This document shows, piece after piece, positions 8,904 through 21,580 of a stretch of 64,000 bases of DNA (the first letter of the stretch is position 1; each line of letters begins with the position of its first letter). The stretch lies in contig JAFZAZ010000034.1 in assembly GCA_017561985.1 (NCBI GenBank), forward strand, positions 1-64,000. The letters run 5' to 3'. The notes below the pieces were generated by a model. It was given only the letters and a program-made list of their open reading frames with translations, had not been told where the DNA came from and ran no database searches. The position numbers and the translations under genes are program-made. The stretch comes from Lachnospiraceae bacterium (GTDB taxonomy: Bacteria > Bacillota_A > Clostridia > Lachnospirales > Lachnospiraceae).

Positions 8904-9332
8904 TCATCCCTCCGTCTTCTTCGTGAGCACAAACGAAAAATCTCCGCTCACGCACAGGCGTTCCCCGACATAAACCTCCCCGTGGAGTGAAAACAGCGGC
9001 GCGCACGACCGCACGAGTCTCGTCTCGATGCGCACCGTGTCGCCGGGTTCAACCATGCCGCGGAAACGCACCTTGTCAAGGCCTGCGTACACCGGCAGCG
9101 TGTTGCCGCCCATCTGCTCCGTGAAGATCACACACGCCGACTGCGCCATCATCTCGCAAAGGATGACGCCCGGCACGATCGGTCTCCCCGGAAAATGCCC
9201 CTTCAGAAAGAACTCGTCCCCGCGCACCGTGTAATATCCGGTCGCCGAATCGTCCTCATGCTTCACCGCCTCATCGACCAGGAGCATCGGCTCCCGGTGC
9301 GGCAGTATTGTCTTGATTTCTTCCCTGTTCAT
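8904..9332 (-). CDS. fabZ: 3-hydroxyacyl-[acyl-carrier-protein] dehydratase
   Basis: A 142-residue hot-dog-fold dehydratase. It begins MNREEIKTILPHREPMLLVD, the family start, and carries the catalytic His in GHFPGRPIVPGVI and the Glu helix in LCEMMAQ. It converts 3-hydroxyacyl-ACP to trans-2-enoyl-ACP. No fabA or fabM is present in the cluster, so how unsaturated fatty acids are made is not shown here. The start was set at 9332 because AAGGAA lies 7 nt upstream; an earlier ATG has no homology. Confidence 0.94.
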   Translation of the reverse strand: MNREEIKTILPHREPMLLVDEAVKHEDDSATGYYTVRGDEFFLKGHFPGRPIVPGVILCEMMAQSACVIFTEQMGGNTLPVYAGLDKVRFRGMVEPGDTVRIETRLVRSCAPLFSLHGEVYVGERLCVSGDFSFVLTKKTEG

Positions 9333-9368
9333 CACATTTTTCCTTTCCCACACCCGCACAACGCACGG

Positions 9369-9803
9369 TCATGCGATCACAAAAAGATCCTGATGGTATT
9401 CCACGAGCGCTCCGTCCTTGACAAGGACCGCACGGATCACTCCGTCTCTCGGTGCGCTCACCTCGTTCATCATCTTCATCGCTTCGATCGTGCAGAGCAC
9501 ATCGCCGCGTTTTACGATATCGCCCTCGGCGCGGACAGTCCCGCCTGCCGAGGCGTGGAAAATGCCGAGAAGCGGCGCTTTCACCACATCTCCGTCCGGA
9601 CGATCTGCCGCTGCAGGCGCACTTCCTTCCGATACAGCAGACGCCGCAGCCGGGGCCGCAGCGGGCATCGGAATTGCCGCCATCGGCGGAACGACGGGGC
9701 CGCGCTGCTTTTTCAGGCAGATCTTTCGGCCATTTTCCTCAATGCAGAGCTCCGTGAGCTTCAGCTGCTCAAACAGCTCTGCGCATTCCTTCAACGATTC
9801 CAT
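9369..9803 (-). CDS. accB: biotin carboxyl carrier protein
   Basis: A 144-residue carrier. The N-terminal part ends in KICLKKQ, a flexible Ala/Pro linker covers about residues 40-70, and the C-terminal biotinyl domain has the attachment Lys in EAMKMMNEV. The carboxyl group shuttles on this biotin between AccC and AccAD. The gene sits between fabF and fabZ, 12 bp after fabF, the usual place in clostridial fatty acid operons. Confidence 0.95.
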   Translation of the reverse strand: MESLKECAELFEQLKLTELCIEENGRKICLKKQRGPVVPPMAAIPMPAAAPAAASAVSEGSAPAAADRPDGDVVKAPLLGIFHASAGGTVRAEGDIVKRGDVLCTIEAMKMMNEVSAPRDGVIRAVLVKDGALVEYHQDLFVIA

Positions 9804-9815
9804 TTTTCCTCCTTC

Positions 9816-11057
9816 TCACTCCGCCGTGCGAAACGCAACGCACGCGTTGTGACCGCCGAATCCGAGCGACGTGCTGATCGCATACGTAAGAGGCGTCTTA
9901 ACCGCCGTGTTCGGCGTGTAATCCAGGTCGCACTCCTCGTCGGGCTCGCGGTAATTGATGGTCGGAGGCACGATTCCCTCGCCGAGCGCAAGCACCGAAG
10001 CAATCGCCTCGACAGCGCCGGTTGCGCCCATCATGTGGCCGGTCATCGACTTGGTCGAGCTGATGTGAAGCTGGTATGCCTTCTCGCCGAACACTGCCTT
10101 CAGCGCCTTGGTTTCCATCGCGTCGTTTAAGTGCGTTCCGGTTCCGTGAGCGTTCACGTAGATCTCCGAAGCCTGCTCGGTGTCGATGCCGCCCTCGCGC
10201 ACCGCCATGCGGATCGCGCGGACAGCTCCGTCTCCCTCCGGATCGGGCGCCGTAATATGGTATGCGTCGGAGGTGTTGCCGTAGCCGACAACCTCCGCGA
10301 GAATCTTCGCTCCGCGCGCTTTCGCGTGCTCATACTCCTCAAGGACAAGGATGCCTGCGCCCTCGCCCATGACAAATCCGCCGCGGCGCTTGTCGAACGG
10401 AAGGCTTCCCTCGTTCGGCTCCTCCGAGAGGCTGAGTGCCTGACAGTTGATAAATCCTGCCATCGCAAGGTCGTTGATCGATGCCTCGCTTCCTCCGGCG
10501 ATGATTGCATCCGCATAGCCGTGACGGATCGCACGGTACGCCTCACCGATCGTGTGCGTGCTCGTTGCGCACGCCGTGACGATGGGAAGCGTCGGTCCCT
10601 TTGCGCCGAACTTGATCGAGATTGCGCCGGCAGCCATGTTGCTGATCATCATCGGCACGAAGAACGGCGAAACCATCTCCGGTCCTTTCTCGATCAGACG
10701 CTTTGTCTCGCGCAGCGTCGAGTTGATACCGCCGATGCCGGAGCCGATGTAAACTCCGAAGCGCTCGGGCTCGAGATCGCTTTCGAGAATTCCGCTTTGC
10801 TCAACCGCCTGTCTCGCCGCGCCCATCGCGTACTGCATGAACAGGTCTGCCTTTCGGATCTCCTGTACCGTGTCGTAAAATTCTTTCGGGTTGAAGTCCT
10901 TGACTTCCGCGTCGAGGCTCACCTTGAGTCCCGATGCGTCAAATCTCTGAATCCTGTCGACGCCGCACACTCCGTTTTTTATGTTGTTCCAAAAGATTTC
11001 GATGTTATTTCCCACCGGCGTGATGACTCCCATGCCGGTAACAGCTACTCTAGACAT
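9816..11057 (-). CDS. fabF: 3-oxoacyl-[acyl-carrier-protein] synthase II
   Basis: A 413-residue elongating condensing enzyme. The active-site Cys lies in TACATSTHTIGEAYR, the two His in AHGTGTHLND and SMTGHMMGATG, and the C-terminal glycine-rich loop is STSLGFGGHNA. The start MSRVAVTGMGV at 11057 is supported by GGAGGA about 5 nt upstream; it overlaps the fabG stop by 8 nt, so translation is coupled. It is the only ketoacyl synthase in the cluster: the initiating enzyme FabH is missing and must be encoded elsewhere or replaced. Confidence 0.95.
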   Translation of the reverse strand: MSRVAVTGMGVITPVGNNIEIFWNNIKNGVCGVDRIQRFDASGLKVSLDAEVKDFNPKEFYDTVQEIRKADLFMQYAMGAARQAVEQSGILESDLEPERFGVYIGSGIGGINSTLRETKRLIEKGPEMVSPFFVPMMISNMAAGAISIKFGAKGPTLPIVTACATSTHTIGEAYRAIRHGYADAIIAGGSEASINDLAMAGFINCQALSLSEEPNEGSLPFDKRRGGFVMGEGAGILVLEEYEHAKARGAKILAEVVGYGNTSDAYHITAPDPEGDGAVRAIRMAVREGGIDTEQASEIYVNAHGTGTHLNDAMETKALKAVFGEKAYQLHISSTKSMTGHMMGATGAVEAIASVLALGEGIVPPTINYREPDEECDLDYTPNTAVKTPLTYAISTSLGFGGHNACVAFRTAE

Positions 11058-11790
11058 ACATTCCTCCATCCACTTTGATCACTTCGCCGGTGATGTACGA
11101 CGAATTGTCGCTCGCAAGAAACAATGCGAGGTTCGCCACATCCTCAGGCGCTCCGAGCCGCGCAAGCGGCAGCTGTTTTGTCAGTTCCTTTTTCACGTCC
11201 TCGCTCAACACTTCCGTCATCTCGGTCGCGATGTACCCTGGTGCGATCGCATTGCAGCGAACGTTTCTGCTTCCGTACTCCTTGGCCACCGACTTGGTAA
11301 AGCCGATCACGCCGGCCTTGGAAGCCGCATAGTTGGTCTGCCCGCGGTTACCCATCATGCCGACCACAGAGCTTATGTTGATGATGTTTCCGCTTCTCCT
11401 CCGGACAAAGTTTCGAAGAAATGCCTGCGTCACATACATCGTTCCCTTCAGGTTCACATCGATCACGTCGTCGATATCCTTCGTCTCCAAACCGAGCAGC
11501 AGATTGTCGCGCGTGATGCCCGCATTGTTCACGAGAATATCGATGTTTCCCTGCTCCGCAAGGATCTTCTCCGCAGTCTTCGCGACCTGCTCCTGATCAC
11601 CCACGTTGCAAAGATACAGGACGGCTTCCGCACCGAGTTTCATAAGCTCCGCCATCACCTGCTTTGCAGCCTCCCCCTCGCGCGTCGCTACAATCACAAC
11701 TTTTGCTCCGTTTTTCGCAAAATTCTTTGCGATCGCAGCGCCGATTCCTCTTGTGCCGCCAGTGATAACGGCTGTCTTACCGGTAAGCAT
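11050..11790 (-). CDS. fabG: 3-oxoacyl-[acyl-carrier-protein] reductase
   Basis: A 246-residue short-chain dehydrogenase. The nucleotide site is GGTRGIGAAIAKN near the N-terminus, NNAG is present in the central strand, and the catalytic Ser-Tyr-Lys set includes NYAASKAG. It reduces 3-oxoacyl-ACP with NADPH. CGGAGG precedes the ATG. The gap of about 93 bp to fabD is the longest within the first half of the operon and holds nothing I can name. Confidence 0.94.
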   Translation of the reverse strand: MLTGKTAVITGGTRGIGAAIAKNFAKNGAKVVIVATREGEAAKQVMAELMKLGAEAVLYLCNVGDQEQVAKTAEKILAEQGNIDILVNNAGITRDNLLLGLETKDIDDVIDVNLKGTMYVTQAFLRNFVRRRSGNIINISSVVGMMGNRGQTNYAASKAGVIGFTKSVAKEYGSRNVRCNAIAPGYIATEMTEVLSEDVKKELTKQLPLARLGAPEDVANLALFLASDNSSYITGEVIKVDGGMYV

Positions 11791-11883
11791 TCATTTTCCC
11801 TCCGCACATGACTTTTCGAGTCTGCATTACGGCCGTACTTCCGCGTTCTCATTCCTGTCCGCGGCCTCGTTCCGTCCGCGGTC

Positions 11884-12804
11884 TCAACCGCCGATCTTCG
11901 CGACCGTGTCGGTGAGCGTTGCGATGTCGCTCACACCGCAGATAGCAACCCCCGAAAGCGTTCTCCTGACAAACCCCGAGAGCGTCTTGCCCGGACCGCA
12001 CTCCACAAACGTGTCGATACCGTCCTCGTACATACGGCGAAGCGTCTCTTCCCACCGCACACTTCCGCAGATCTGTTCCGAGATCAACGCGCGCATCGAA
12101 TCCGCATTGTCGGGATACGGCAGTGCTGTCCGGTTCGCGTAAAGCGGAATGTCAGTCTCCCCGATGGGAAGAGATTTCAGGTCTGCGAGCAGTCCCTCGG
12201 CCGCATTTTTCATATACGGCGTGTGAAACGGTCCGCCGACCGCAAGCGCCACATAGCGCACTCCTCGGCTGTCAAGCTCGCCGCGAAGCTCTTCGATCTT
12301 CGTCGATCTTCCGGACACAACAATCTGTCCGGGGCAATTGAAGTTGACCGGATATACGCCGAACTGCTCGCACAGGGCGCACAATTCCGCCTGATCCATG
12401 CGGAGCACGGCGATCATGCTGCCTTCCTCCTGCTCCGCCGCCTGCTGCATTCTTGCGCCGCGGTTCACGACCAGGCGGAACGCGTCGGCCACGGTCATCG
12501 CACCGGAGACAGCAAGTCCCGCGATCTCGCCGAGTGAAAAGCCCGCAACCGCATTCGGCTTGATCCCCTGCTCACGCAGAGCTACCGCAGCAGCCACGTC
12601 GGCAAGAAACAGGCAGGGCTGCGTATTGTCCGTTCTCTTCAGCTCTTCCTCCGTGCCTTCGAACATCTGCGCAAGCGTTCCCGGGCGAATGCCCTCCGCT
12701 TCGTCAAATATCTCCCGCACGGCAGGAATGGATTCATACAGATCTTTGGCCATTCCGGGGTACTGGCTCCCCTGTCCTGCCATCAAAAAAGCTGTCTTTC
12801 CCAT
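11884..12804 (-). CDS. fabD: malonyl-CoA:ACP transacylase
   Basis: A 306-residue acyltransferase that loads malonyl onto ACP. The N-terminal GQGSQYPGM and the nucleophile loop GFSLGEIAGL are visible. The usual GHSLGE has Phe in place of His beside the catalytic Ser, a change in the motif that does not remove the nucleophile. A second catalytic His lies in GGPFHTPYM. GAGGGT precedes the ATG. It lies 30 bp after fabK. Confidence 0.94.
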   Translation of the reverse strand: MGKTAFLMAGQGSQYPGMAKDLYESIPAVREIFDEAEGIRPGTLAQMFEGTEEELKRTDNTQPCLFLADVAAAVALREQGIKPNAVAGFSLGEIAGLAVSGAMTVADAFRLVVNRGARMQQAAEQEEGSMIAVLRMDQAELCALCEQFGVYPVNFNCPGQIVVSGRSTKIEELRGELDSRGVRYVALAVGGPFHTPYMKNAAEGLLADLKSLPIGETDIPLYANRTALPYPDNADSMRALISEQICGSVRWEETLRRMYEDGIDTFVECGPGKTLSGFVRRTLSGVAICGVSDIATLTDTVAKIGG

Positions 12805-12834
12805 ATTACTACCCTCAGCACAAACATTTTCCGA

Positions 12835-13779
12835 TCAAAGCGCGATCCCGGCCGCTCCCGCAAGAAGACTCTTCGCATCCGCGCAGATGCCGTGCACGAT
12901 GTCGGCACAGCTGTCTTCGGACTTGACGAGTCCCGCGATCTGGCCGCACATGCACGAACCGTTCGTGACGTCGCCCTCTACGGCCGCTCTGCGAAGCGCT
13001 CCCGCGCCCATGGCCTCAAGCTGCTCCGTTGTCGTTCCCGGTTCCGTCTCCAGACGTGCGAATTCGCGCGTCATGCGGTTCTTAAGAGCCCGTACCGGAT
13101 GTCCGAGCGTGCGCCCCGTGACGATCGTGTCGCGGTCCTTCGCGGCGAGTACCTTCGCCTTGTAATTTGCGTGCACATTGCACTCCGTCGCAGTCAGGAA
13201 GCGAGTTCCCATCTGAACGGCCTGCGCTCCCAGAAGGAACGCCGCGGCCATTCCGCGCCCGTCTGCGATACCGCCGGCAGCGATGACGGGGATTGAAACC
13301 GCGTCAACAACCTGCGGAACAAGCGCCATCGTGGTCGTCTCTCCGACATGTCCGCCGGACTCGCAGCCTTCCGCGACTACCGCGCACGCTCCCATGCGCT
13401 CCGCCATTACCGCAAGCGTCACACTGGCTGTCACACAGATGACTTTGACGCCCGCTTCGCTCAGCTGAGGCATATATTTTGCGGGGTTGCCCGCGCCCGT
13501 CGTGACTACCGCCACATGCTCCTCGCAGACGGTTTTGACCGCCTCCTCGATGTACGGGCTCATCAGCATCAGATTGACGCCGAACGGACGGTCCGTAAGC
13601 GTGCGCGCCTTGACGATCTGCTCGCGAAGCTGTTCTCCGTTGGAGTTCATCGCAGCGATCAGTCCGAGGCCGCCCGCGTTGGACACCGCCGCCGCAAGTT
13701 CCGCGTCGGCTACCCAGGCCATTCCCCCCTGGAGCACCGGATATTCGATGCCCAGTATTTCACAAACTGCATTCTTCAT
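12835..13779 (-). CDS. fabK: enoyl-[acyl-carrier-protein] reductase II, FMN-dependent
   Basis: A 314-residue TIM-barrel flavoprotein of the nitronate monooxygenase/FabK family. Typical stretches are YPVLQGGMAWVADAELA, SNAGGLGLI, EGCESGGHVG and PVIAAGGIADGRG with the phosphate-binding glycines. It does the last reduction of the elongation cycle in place of FabI; no fabI or fabL is in the cluster. FabK enzymes are known to be insensitive to triclosan. GGGAG lies 8 nt before the ATG. Confidence 0.93.
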   Translation of the reverse strand: MKNAVCEILGIEYPVLQGGMAWVADAELAAAVSNAGGLGLIAAMNSNGEQLREQIVKARTLTDRPFGVNLMLMSPYIEEAVKTVCEEHVAVVTTGAGNPAKYMPQLSEAGVKVICVTASVTLAVMAERMGACAVVAEGCESGGHVGETTTMALVPQVVDAVSIPVIAAGGIADGRGMAAAFLLGAQAVQMGTRFLTATECNVHANYKAKVLAAKDRDTIVTGRTLGHPVRALKNRMTREFARLETEPGTTTEQLEAMGAGALRRAAVEGDVTNGSCMCGQIAGLVKSEDSCADIVHGICADAKSLLAGAAGIAL

Positions 13780-13833
13780 TATTTATTCTCCCGAATCCTC
13801 AACTTTCGGCGCTTATGGCGCCTTTCGCATGAT

Positions 13834-14058
13834 TTACTGCTGAGAAGCGATGTGTGCTGCAAGCTCCTCGATCGTCGTGATATCCTGCGTCAGCTCGATC
13901 TTGCAGTCCAGTTCTTCCTGCATCTGCATGACAAGCTCCATGATATCCAGCGAATCCAGACCGATGTCGATGAATTTGTCGGAGGCAGAGATTTCAGCCT
14001 CGTCCTTATCGAGGTACTCGGCAATGATGCGAATGATGGTTCCGGTGATGTCTTTCAT
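13834..14058 (-). CDS. acpP: acyl carrier protein
   Basis: A 74-residue, strongly acidic four-helix carrier. The phosphopantetheine Ser is in GLDSLDIMEL. It is the first gene of the operon, with AAGGAG 6 nt before its ATG and a leader of about 60 nt after the MerR-type promoter. In related operons fabH often lies upstream, but here the divergent regulator follows directly. Confidence 0.96.
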   Translation of the reverse strand: MKDITGTIIRIIAEYLDKDEAEISASDKFIDIGLDSLDIMELVMQMQEELDCKIELTQDITTIEELAAHIASQQ

Positions 14059-14123
14059 TGTTTTCTCCTTTGTAATACGATATATTCCGCAAAATGCGGT
14101 TGTGTTTTTTCGTAACCGATGTT

Positions 14124-14154
14124 ATGATAATCTTGGGGGTTACCCCCAGGTCAA
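14124..14154 (-). promoter_or_regulatory. MerR-type promoter/operator of the fatty acid operon
   Basis: On the minus strand the -35 box is TTGACC (14149-14154) and the -10 box TATCAT (14124-14129), separated by 19 bp. The spacer holds the dyad TGGGGGTAACCCCCA. Overlong 19-bp spacers with a centred dyad are the hallmark of MerR-family target promoters, where the regulator untwists DNA to activate. The divergent MerR gene begins 32 bp further on, so this element probably controls acpP and, by overlap, the regulator itself. Confidence 0.75.
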
Positions 14155-14185
14155 GCCCTATTTTCGAAGAATTCGGAGGTTCGTC

Positions 14186-15046
14186 ATGAGACTGGTTTTT
14201 GACGATGAAATGACACTTGCCAAACAGCGCGCCGAGTATTCTCTCTCGGTGGGCCAGTTTGCCAAGCTCTGCGGCACGACGCGCGACACGCTGCGCCATT
14301 ACTATGAACAGAGTGTGCTCACGCCCTGGACGGACCCCACGAACGGCTACCATTACTACTCAACGTCGCAGATCAGCTCCTTCTATTTCATCACGACGAT
14401 GCAGCACGCCGGCTGTTCGCTCGCGGACATCCGCGCCGTGATCCACAATCCTTCGAAGACAGGCCTCGTTCGAATGATCAACGCGCGCATCCTCGACATG
14501 CAGCGCGAGCTCTACAGCATCACAAAAAAAATAAGTGCCCTTCATCTGGGCACCTGGCTTCTGGAACACTTCGGCACGCACCGTCCCGGCACGCCGTTTC
14601 TCGCGACGATCCCGGACATGAGCTACCGTGAGACACGCATCATTAACAAGGACAATTCGTTCCACGCCGCGGACATCGCGCGCGACATCTCGGCGCATCT
14701 CACCAGGGCGACCACCGACGGGCATCTCGCGACCTTCCCCTCGGGCGTCACCATCGACTATGAAGATTTTCAGCGTGGAAAATATGTGTACAACCGCGTC
14801 GTCACACTCTCGCTGCTCCCCGCGGACGGCACCGAGACGCACTCGCTGCCGGGCGGCCGGGCAATCCTCTGTTCTCACGACCACAGCGAGCCCGACATCG
14901 ACCGCACGTACCGCCGCATCGCTCATTACATAAAAAGGAACAGGCTCAAGGCCTGCTCCGATCTGTTCTCTATCAGTCTGATCAATCTTTACGAGGGCAA
15001 TTCCGAGCACAAGTATTACAAATACCTGCTGCTCCGCGTGGAGTAA
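14186..15046 (+). CDS. MerR-family transcriptional regulator, divergent from the fatty acid operon
   Basis: A 286-residue regulator. The N-terminal MerR winged helix reads YSLSVGQFAKLCGTTRDTLR, then HYYEQ and GYHYYSTSQ, followed by a dimerisation coiled coil (about residues 85-125). The C-terminal 130 residues look like a GyrI/BmrR-type ligand-binding domain ending in a Tyr-rich strand, so a small lipophilic effector is possible. GGAGGT lies 5 nt before the ATG. Its position beside a MerR-type promoter suggests it controls fatty acid synthesis, where FapR, FabT or FabR regulators would be expected. The function is inferred from context. Confidence 0.85.
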   Translation: MRLVFDDEMTLAKQRAEYSLSVGQFAKLCGTTRDTLRHYYEQSVLTPWTDPTNGYHYYSTSQISSFYFITTMQHAGCSLADIRAVIHNPSKTGLVRMINARILDMQRELYSITKKISALHLGTWLLEHFGTHRPGTPFLATIPDMSYRETRIINKDNSFHAADIARDISAHLTRATTDGHLATFPSGVTIDYEDFQRGKYVYNRVVTLSLLPADGTETHSLPGGRAILCSHDHSEPDIDRTYRRIAHYIKRNRLKACSDLFSISLINLYEGNSEHKYYKYLLLRVE

Positions 15047-15080
15047 CTGTCCCGCATCACACGCGGAACAACCGCATTTG

Positions 15081-15506
15081 TCAAATGTTCAAATCGTCCG
15101 AACGGATGCTTCTCGCACCGCTCAGTCGTGCCATCGCGCGCGCCATCGAAGCGCTCGAGATGTTGTATTCAACGATGCTTTGTTTGCGCTGCATCTCCTC
15201 GCGAGCCATATCGAGGGCCACCTGTGCACGGTGTTCGTCGATCTCATCGGGCCGTTCTGCGGAAAATGCCAGAAGCGTCACTTCATTGTCCCCCGCCTTC
15301 ACCATGCCGTCCGATACGATGACGGCGTGCGTCTCGCCCTGCGCGTCGCGGAACGTGATCTCCCCAACGGCAACGATCGTCGCCATCGGCGCATGATGAG
15401 CCAGAATCTCCATCTTTCCGTCATATCCGGGAAAGATCAAAGACTCACACTCCCCATCGTAAAATACACGATTGCACGTAATGATCTGCAGGTGAAAAGT
15501 ATTCAC
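15081..15506 (-). CDS. atpC: ATP synthase F1 epsilon subunit
   Basis: A 141-residue epsilon subunit. The N-terminal beta sandwich shows LIFPGYDGKMEILAHHAP, the characteristic loop, and the C-terminal helical hairpin (about residues 90-141) is present. It belongs to the central stalk and can inhibit ATP hydrolysis. Translation starts with GTG at 15506 after GGAGA. It is the last gene of the operon and converges on the MerR gene with only 34 bp between stops; I see no clear terminator there. Confidence 0.93.
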   Translation of the reverse strand: MNTFHLQIITCNRVFYDGECESLIFPGYDGKMEILAHHAPMATIVAVGEITFRDAQGETHAVIVSDGMVKAGDNEVTLLAFSAERPDEIDEHRAQVALDMAREEMQRKQSIVEYNISSASMARAMARLSGARSIRSDDLNI

Positions 15507-15525
15507 GTCTCGTCTCCGTTACCGT

Positions 15526-19592
<4,067 letters not shown>

Positions 19593-19596
<4 letters not shown>

Positions 19597-20108
19597 TTCT
19601 TCTCCTCCATCGTCGTAAGGAACGCGTCATAGAGGTCGGTCTCGTCGGCATCGCCCATGATCTTTGCGGTTGCTGCCGTGATCATGTCGCCGATCTCCTT
19701 ACCGGCCTCGGAAATGATGCGCTGCTTGCGCTTTTCGCCTTCGGTGTTGGCATTTTTCTTGATAATCTCAGCTTCGGCACGGGCGTCTGCGAGCATCTTT
19801 GCATACTCCTCGTCCGCCTGCTTTCTCGCATCGGACAGAATCTGCGCGCGCTCCGACTCGGTCTTCGCGATCGCCTTCTCGTACTCCGCTTTGCTCCGAC
19901 TTGCTTCCGCTTCGCGCTCATCCGCCGCCCTGGAAGCGGTGTCCGCCTCCTCCTGGCGCTTTTCAAGAATCTTGCGAACCGGCTTGAACAGGAACAGTTT
20001 CATCGCGATGAACAGAATCACCAGGTTGATCACCGTAAACAGGAGATTCCAGTCAATCTTCACGATGTCGATCGCGCCGATCACAAAATACTGGTCAATC
20101 TTCAGCAT
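19593..20108 (-). CDS. atpF: ATP synthase Fo b subunit
   Basis: A 171-residue peripheral stalk subunit. One membrane helix (about residues 20-42, IDWNLLFTVINLVILFIAMKLFLF) is followed by a long Ala/Glu/Lys-rich coiled coil with KPVRKILEKRQEE. The C-terminus would contact the delta domain, which here is carried on alpha. The gene lies 18 bp after atpE and overlaps atpA by 4 nt. Confidence 0.93.
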
Positions 20109-20126
20109 GTTCGTATCTTCCCTCGA

Positions 20127-20354
20127 TTATTTCAGCAAAATGATGATGAACAACGCGATAACGAAACCGTAGATAGCGGTTGCCTCTGCGAGCGCGCAAC
20201 CGAGAATCAGGTTCTTCGTGATCTTGCTCTCCGCCTCAGGCTGTCTCGCAATCGCCTCCACAGCCTTGCCGGTTGCAATACCGATACCGATTCCGGCTCC
20301 GACAGCAGCCAAAACCGCGATTCCTGCGCCGATGGCAATCAATGTTGTGTTCAT
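20127..20354 (-). CDS. atpE: ATP synthase Fo c subunit
   Basis: A 75-residue helical hairpin. The loop ARQPEA and the carboxylate in [11 protein letters not shown] (second helix) are clear. The Gln in helix 1 and the Ser after the Glu that mark Na+-binding c subunits (as in Ilyobacter) are Ile and Ala here, so proton coupling is more likely. The start at 20354 has GAGGAAA upstream; a longer frame adds 20 non-homologous residues. Confidence 0.95.
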   Translation of the reverse strand: MNTTLIAIGAGIAVLAAVGAGIGIGIATGKAVEAIARQPEAESKITKNLILGCALAEATAIYGFVIALFIIILLK

Positions 20355-20427
20355 GTTGATTTCCTCGCTTCTTTTATTTTGTTGTGCCGCATCCACCGCG
20401 GCGATTATCTTCAATCATTCAAAACAG

Positions 20428-21114
20428 CTACTCCACCGCTTCCGTAAGGTACATTCCCGTCAGGAAGACAAACACATACGCCTGCAGGATTCCGTCAAAG
20501 AAATCGAAGTACAGGCTGAACACCACCGGGATACCGATGGGAATGACGATCTCCAGCAGCTTCATGATGACGAACGCGCCGATGACATTACCGAACAGTC
20601 GCATGCACAGCGAAAGCGGCTTCGTCACGACCTCCAGGATGTTGATAGGCAGGATGACGGGCGTCGGTTCAATGAATTTGTGAAGATGCTTCCGGATTCC
20701 CAGATAGTACACTCCCGCCGCCTCCACAAGCAAAATGCTCATGAGCGCAAGCGCTATGGTGACATTCAGGTCTTTCGTCGGGGATTTGAAGCCGAAGATG
20801 CCGATGATGTTCGCCAGACCGATGTACAAAAGAATCGTGATCAGATACTCGCCGAAGACTTTCGCCTTTCCTCCGAGCATTCCGCCGACGATGCTGTCAA
20901 GCTTGGTGACCATCCACTCGAGAAACGCCTGTCGTTTTGAAATCTTGTTTACACGGAGACCCCGCGTCATAACGAAGGCAAAAAGAATCATGGCCGCCAT
21001 GATGATCCACGTGACCACGACAGATTCAGAAACGGGGATACCACCGAAAAGCGGAATTGTAAACACTGTCTGAACATTCATTTCTTCCATCAATGTTTCA
21101 GTCAAATTGTCCAT
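20428..21114 (-). CDS. atpB: ATP synthase Fo a subunit
   Basis: A 228-residue membrane protein with five to six segments. The essential Arg is in SLCMRLFGNVIGA and the last helix contains LQAYVFVFLTGMYL. It forms the ion half-channels against the c ring. The start MDNLTETLMEE at 21114 is preceded by GGGGGAAG. It is the first gene of the operon; no atpI lies upstream. Confidence 0.94.
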   Translation of the reverse strand: MDNLTETLMEEMNVQTVFTIPLFGGIPVSESVVVTWIIMAAMILFAFVMTRGLRVNKISKRQAFLEWMVTKLDSIVGGMLGGKAKVFGEYLITILLYIGLANIIGIFGFKSPTKDLNVTIALALMSILLVEAAGVYYLGIRKHLHKFIEPTPVILPINILEVVTKPLSLCMRLFGNVIGAFVIMKLLEIVIPIGIPVVFSLYFDFFDGILQAYVFVFLTGMYLTEAVE

Positions 21115-21148
21115 GTCCGCTTCCCCCTTTCTCCTGATATCACATTTT

Positions 21149-21177
21149 ATCATACTCCAAACAGCTCCAAATATCAA
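21149..21177 (-). promoter_or_regulatory. promoter of the ATP synthase operon
   Basis: On the minus strand TTGATA (21172-21177) and TATGAT (21149-21154) are separated by 17 bp, each differing from the SigA consensus by one base. It lies between the rnpB terminator and atpB, with a leader of about 30 nt. Confidence 0.75.
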
Positions 21178-21189
21178 GAAAAAAGCACG

Positions 21190-21214
21190 AAAAAAAGGAC
21201 TCCGAAGAATCCTT
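21190..21214 (-). terminator. rnpB terminator
   Basis: On the minus strand AAGGATTC, loop TTCG, GAGTCCTT form an 8-bp stem with one G-U pair followed by a run of T. It begins about 7 nt after the end of the RNase P RNA. Confidence 0.85.
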
Positions 21215-21220
21215 TCTAAT

Positions 21221-21577
21221 CATCGGCAGCACTGTAAGCCGGGTTCTGTCGTGGATGATCATCTGTCTTGACTGCACGTCACCGCACAGCTCCTCCGCAC
21301 CCTTTCGAACGCGGAACGCAACCTACCCGAAAGCACGACGGGCCGCCGTATCGCTTCCTGTCTGGTCTTGCTATGAGTGGGGTTTACACTGCCCTTCCCG
21401 TTACCGGCAAGGCGGTAGTCTCTTACACTGCCGTTTCACCCTTACCTCCGAAGAGGCGGTCTGTTCTCTGTTGCACTTTCCTTGGAGTTACCTCCACCGG
21501 ACGTTATCCGGCACCCTGCCCTGTATAGCCCGGACTTTCCTCACCGTTTCCGGCGCGATCATCTATACTGCCGATGG
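21221..21577 (-). ncRNA. rnpB: RNase P RNA, bacterial class A
   Basis: The catalytic RNA of RNase P, which trims tRNA 5' ends. Conserved pieces appear in order on the minus strand: GAGGAAAGTCCGGGC near the 5' end, GTAAGGGTGAAACGG and GTAAGAGACTACCG in the middle, and ACAGAACCCGGCTTA before the 3' end. P1 is formed by CCATCGGCAG at the 5' end and CTGCCGATG at the 3' end. Length is about 357 nt. Ends are set by the P1 helix and the position of the promoter and terminator. Confidence 0.96.
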
Positions 21578-21580
21578 TGA

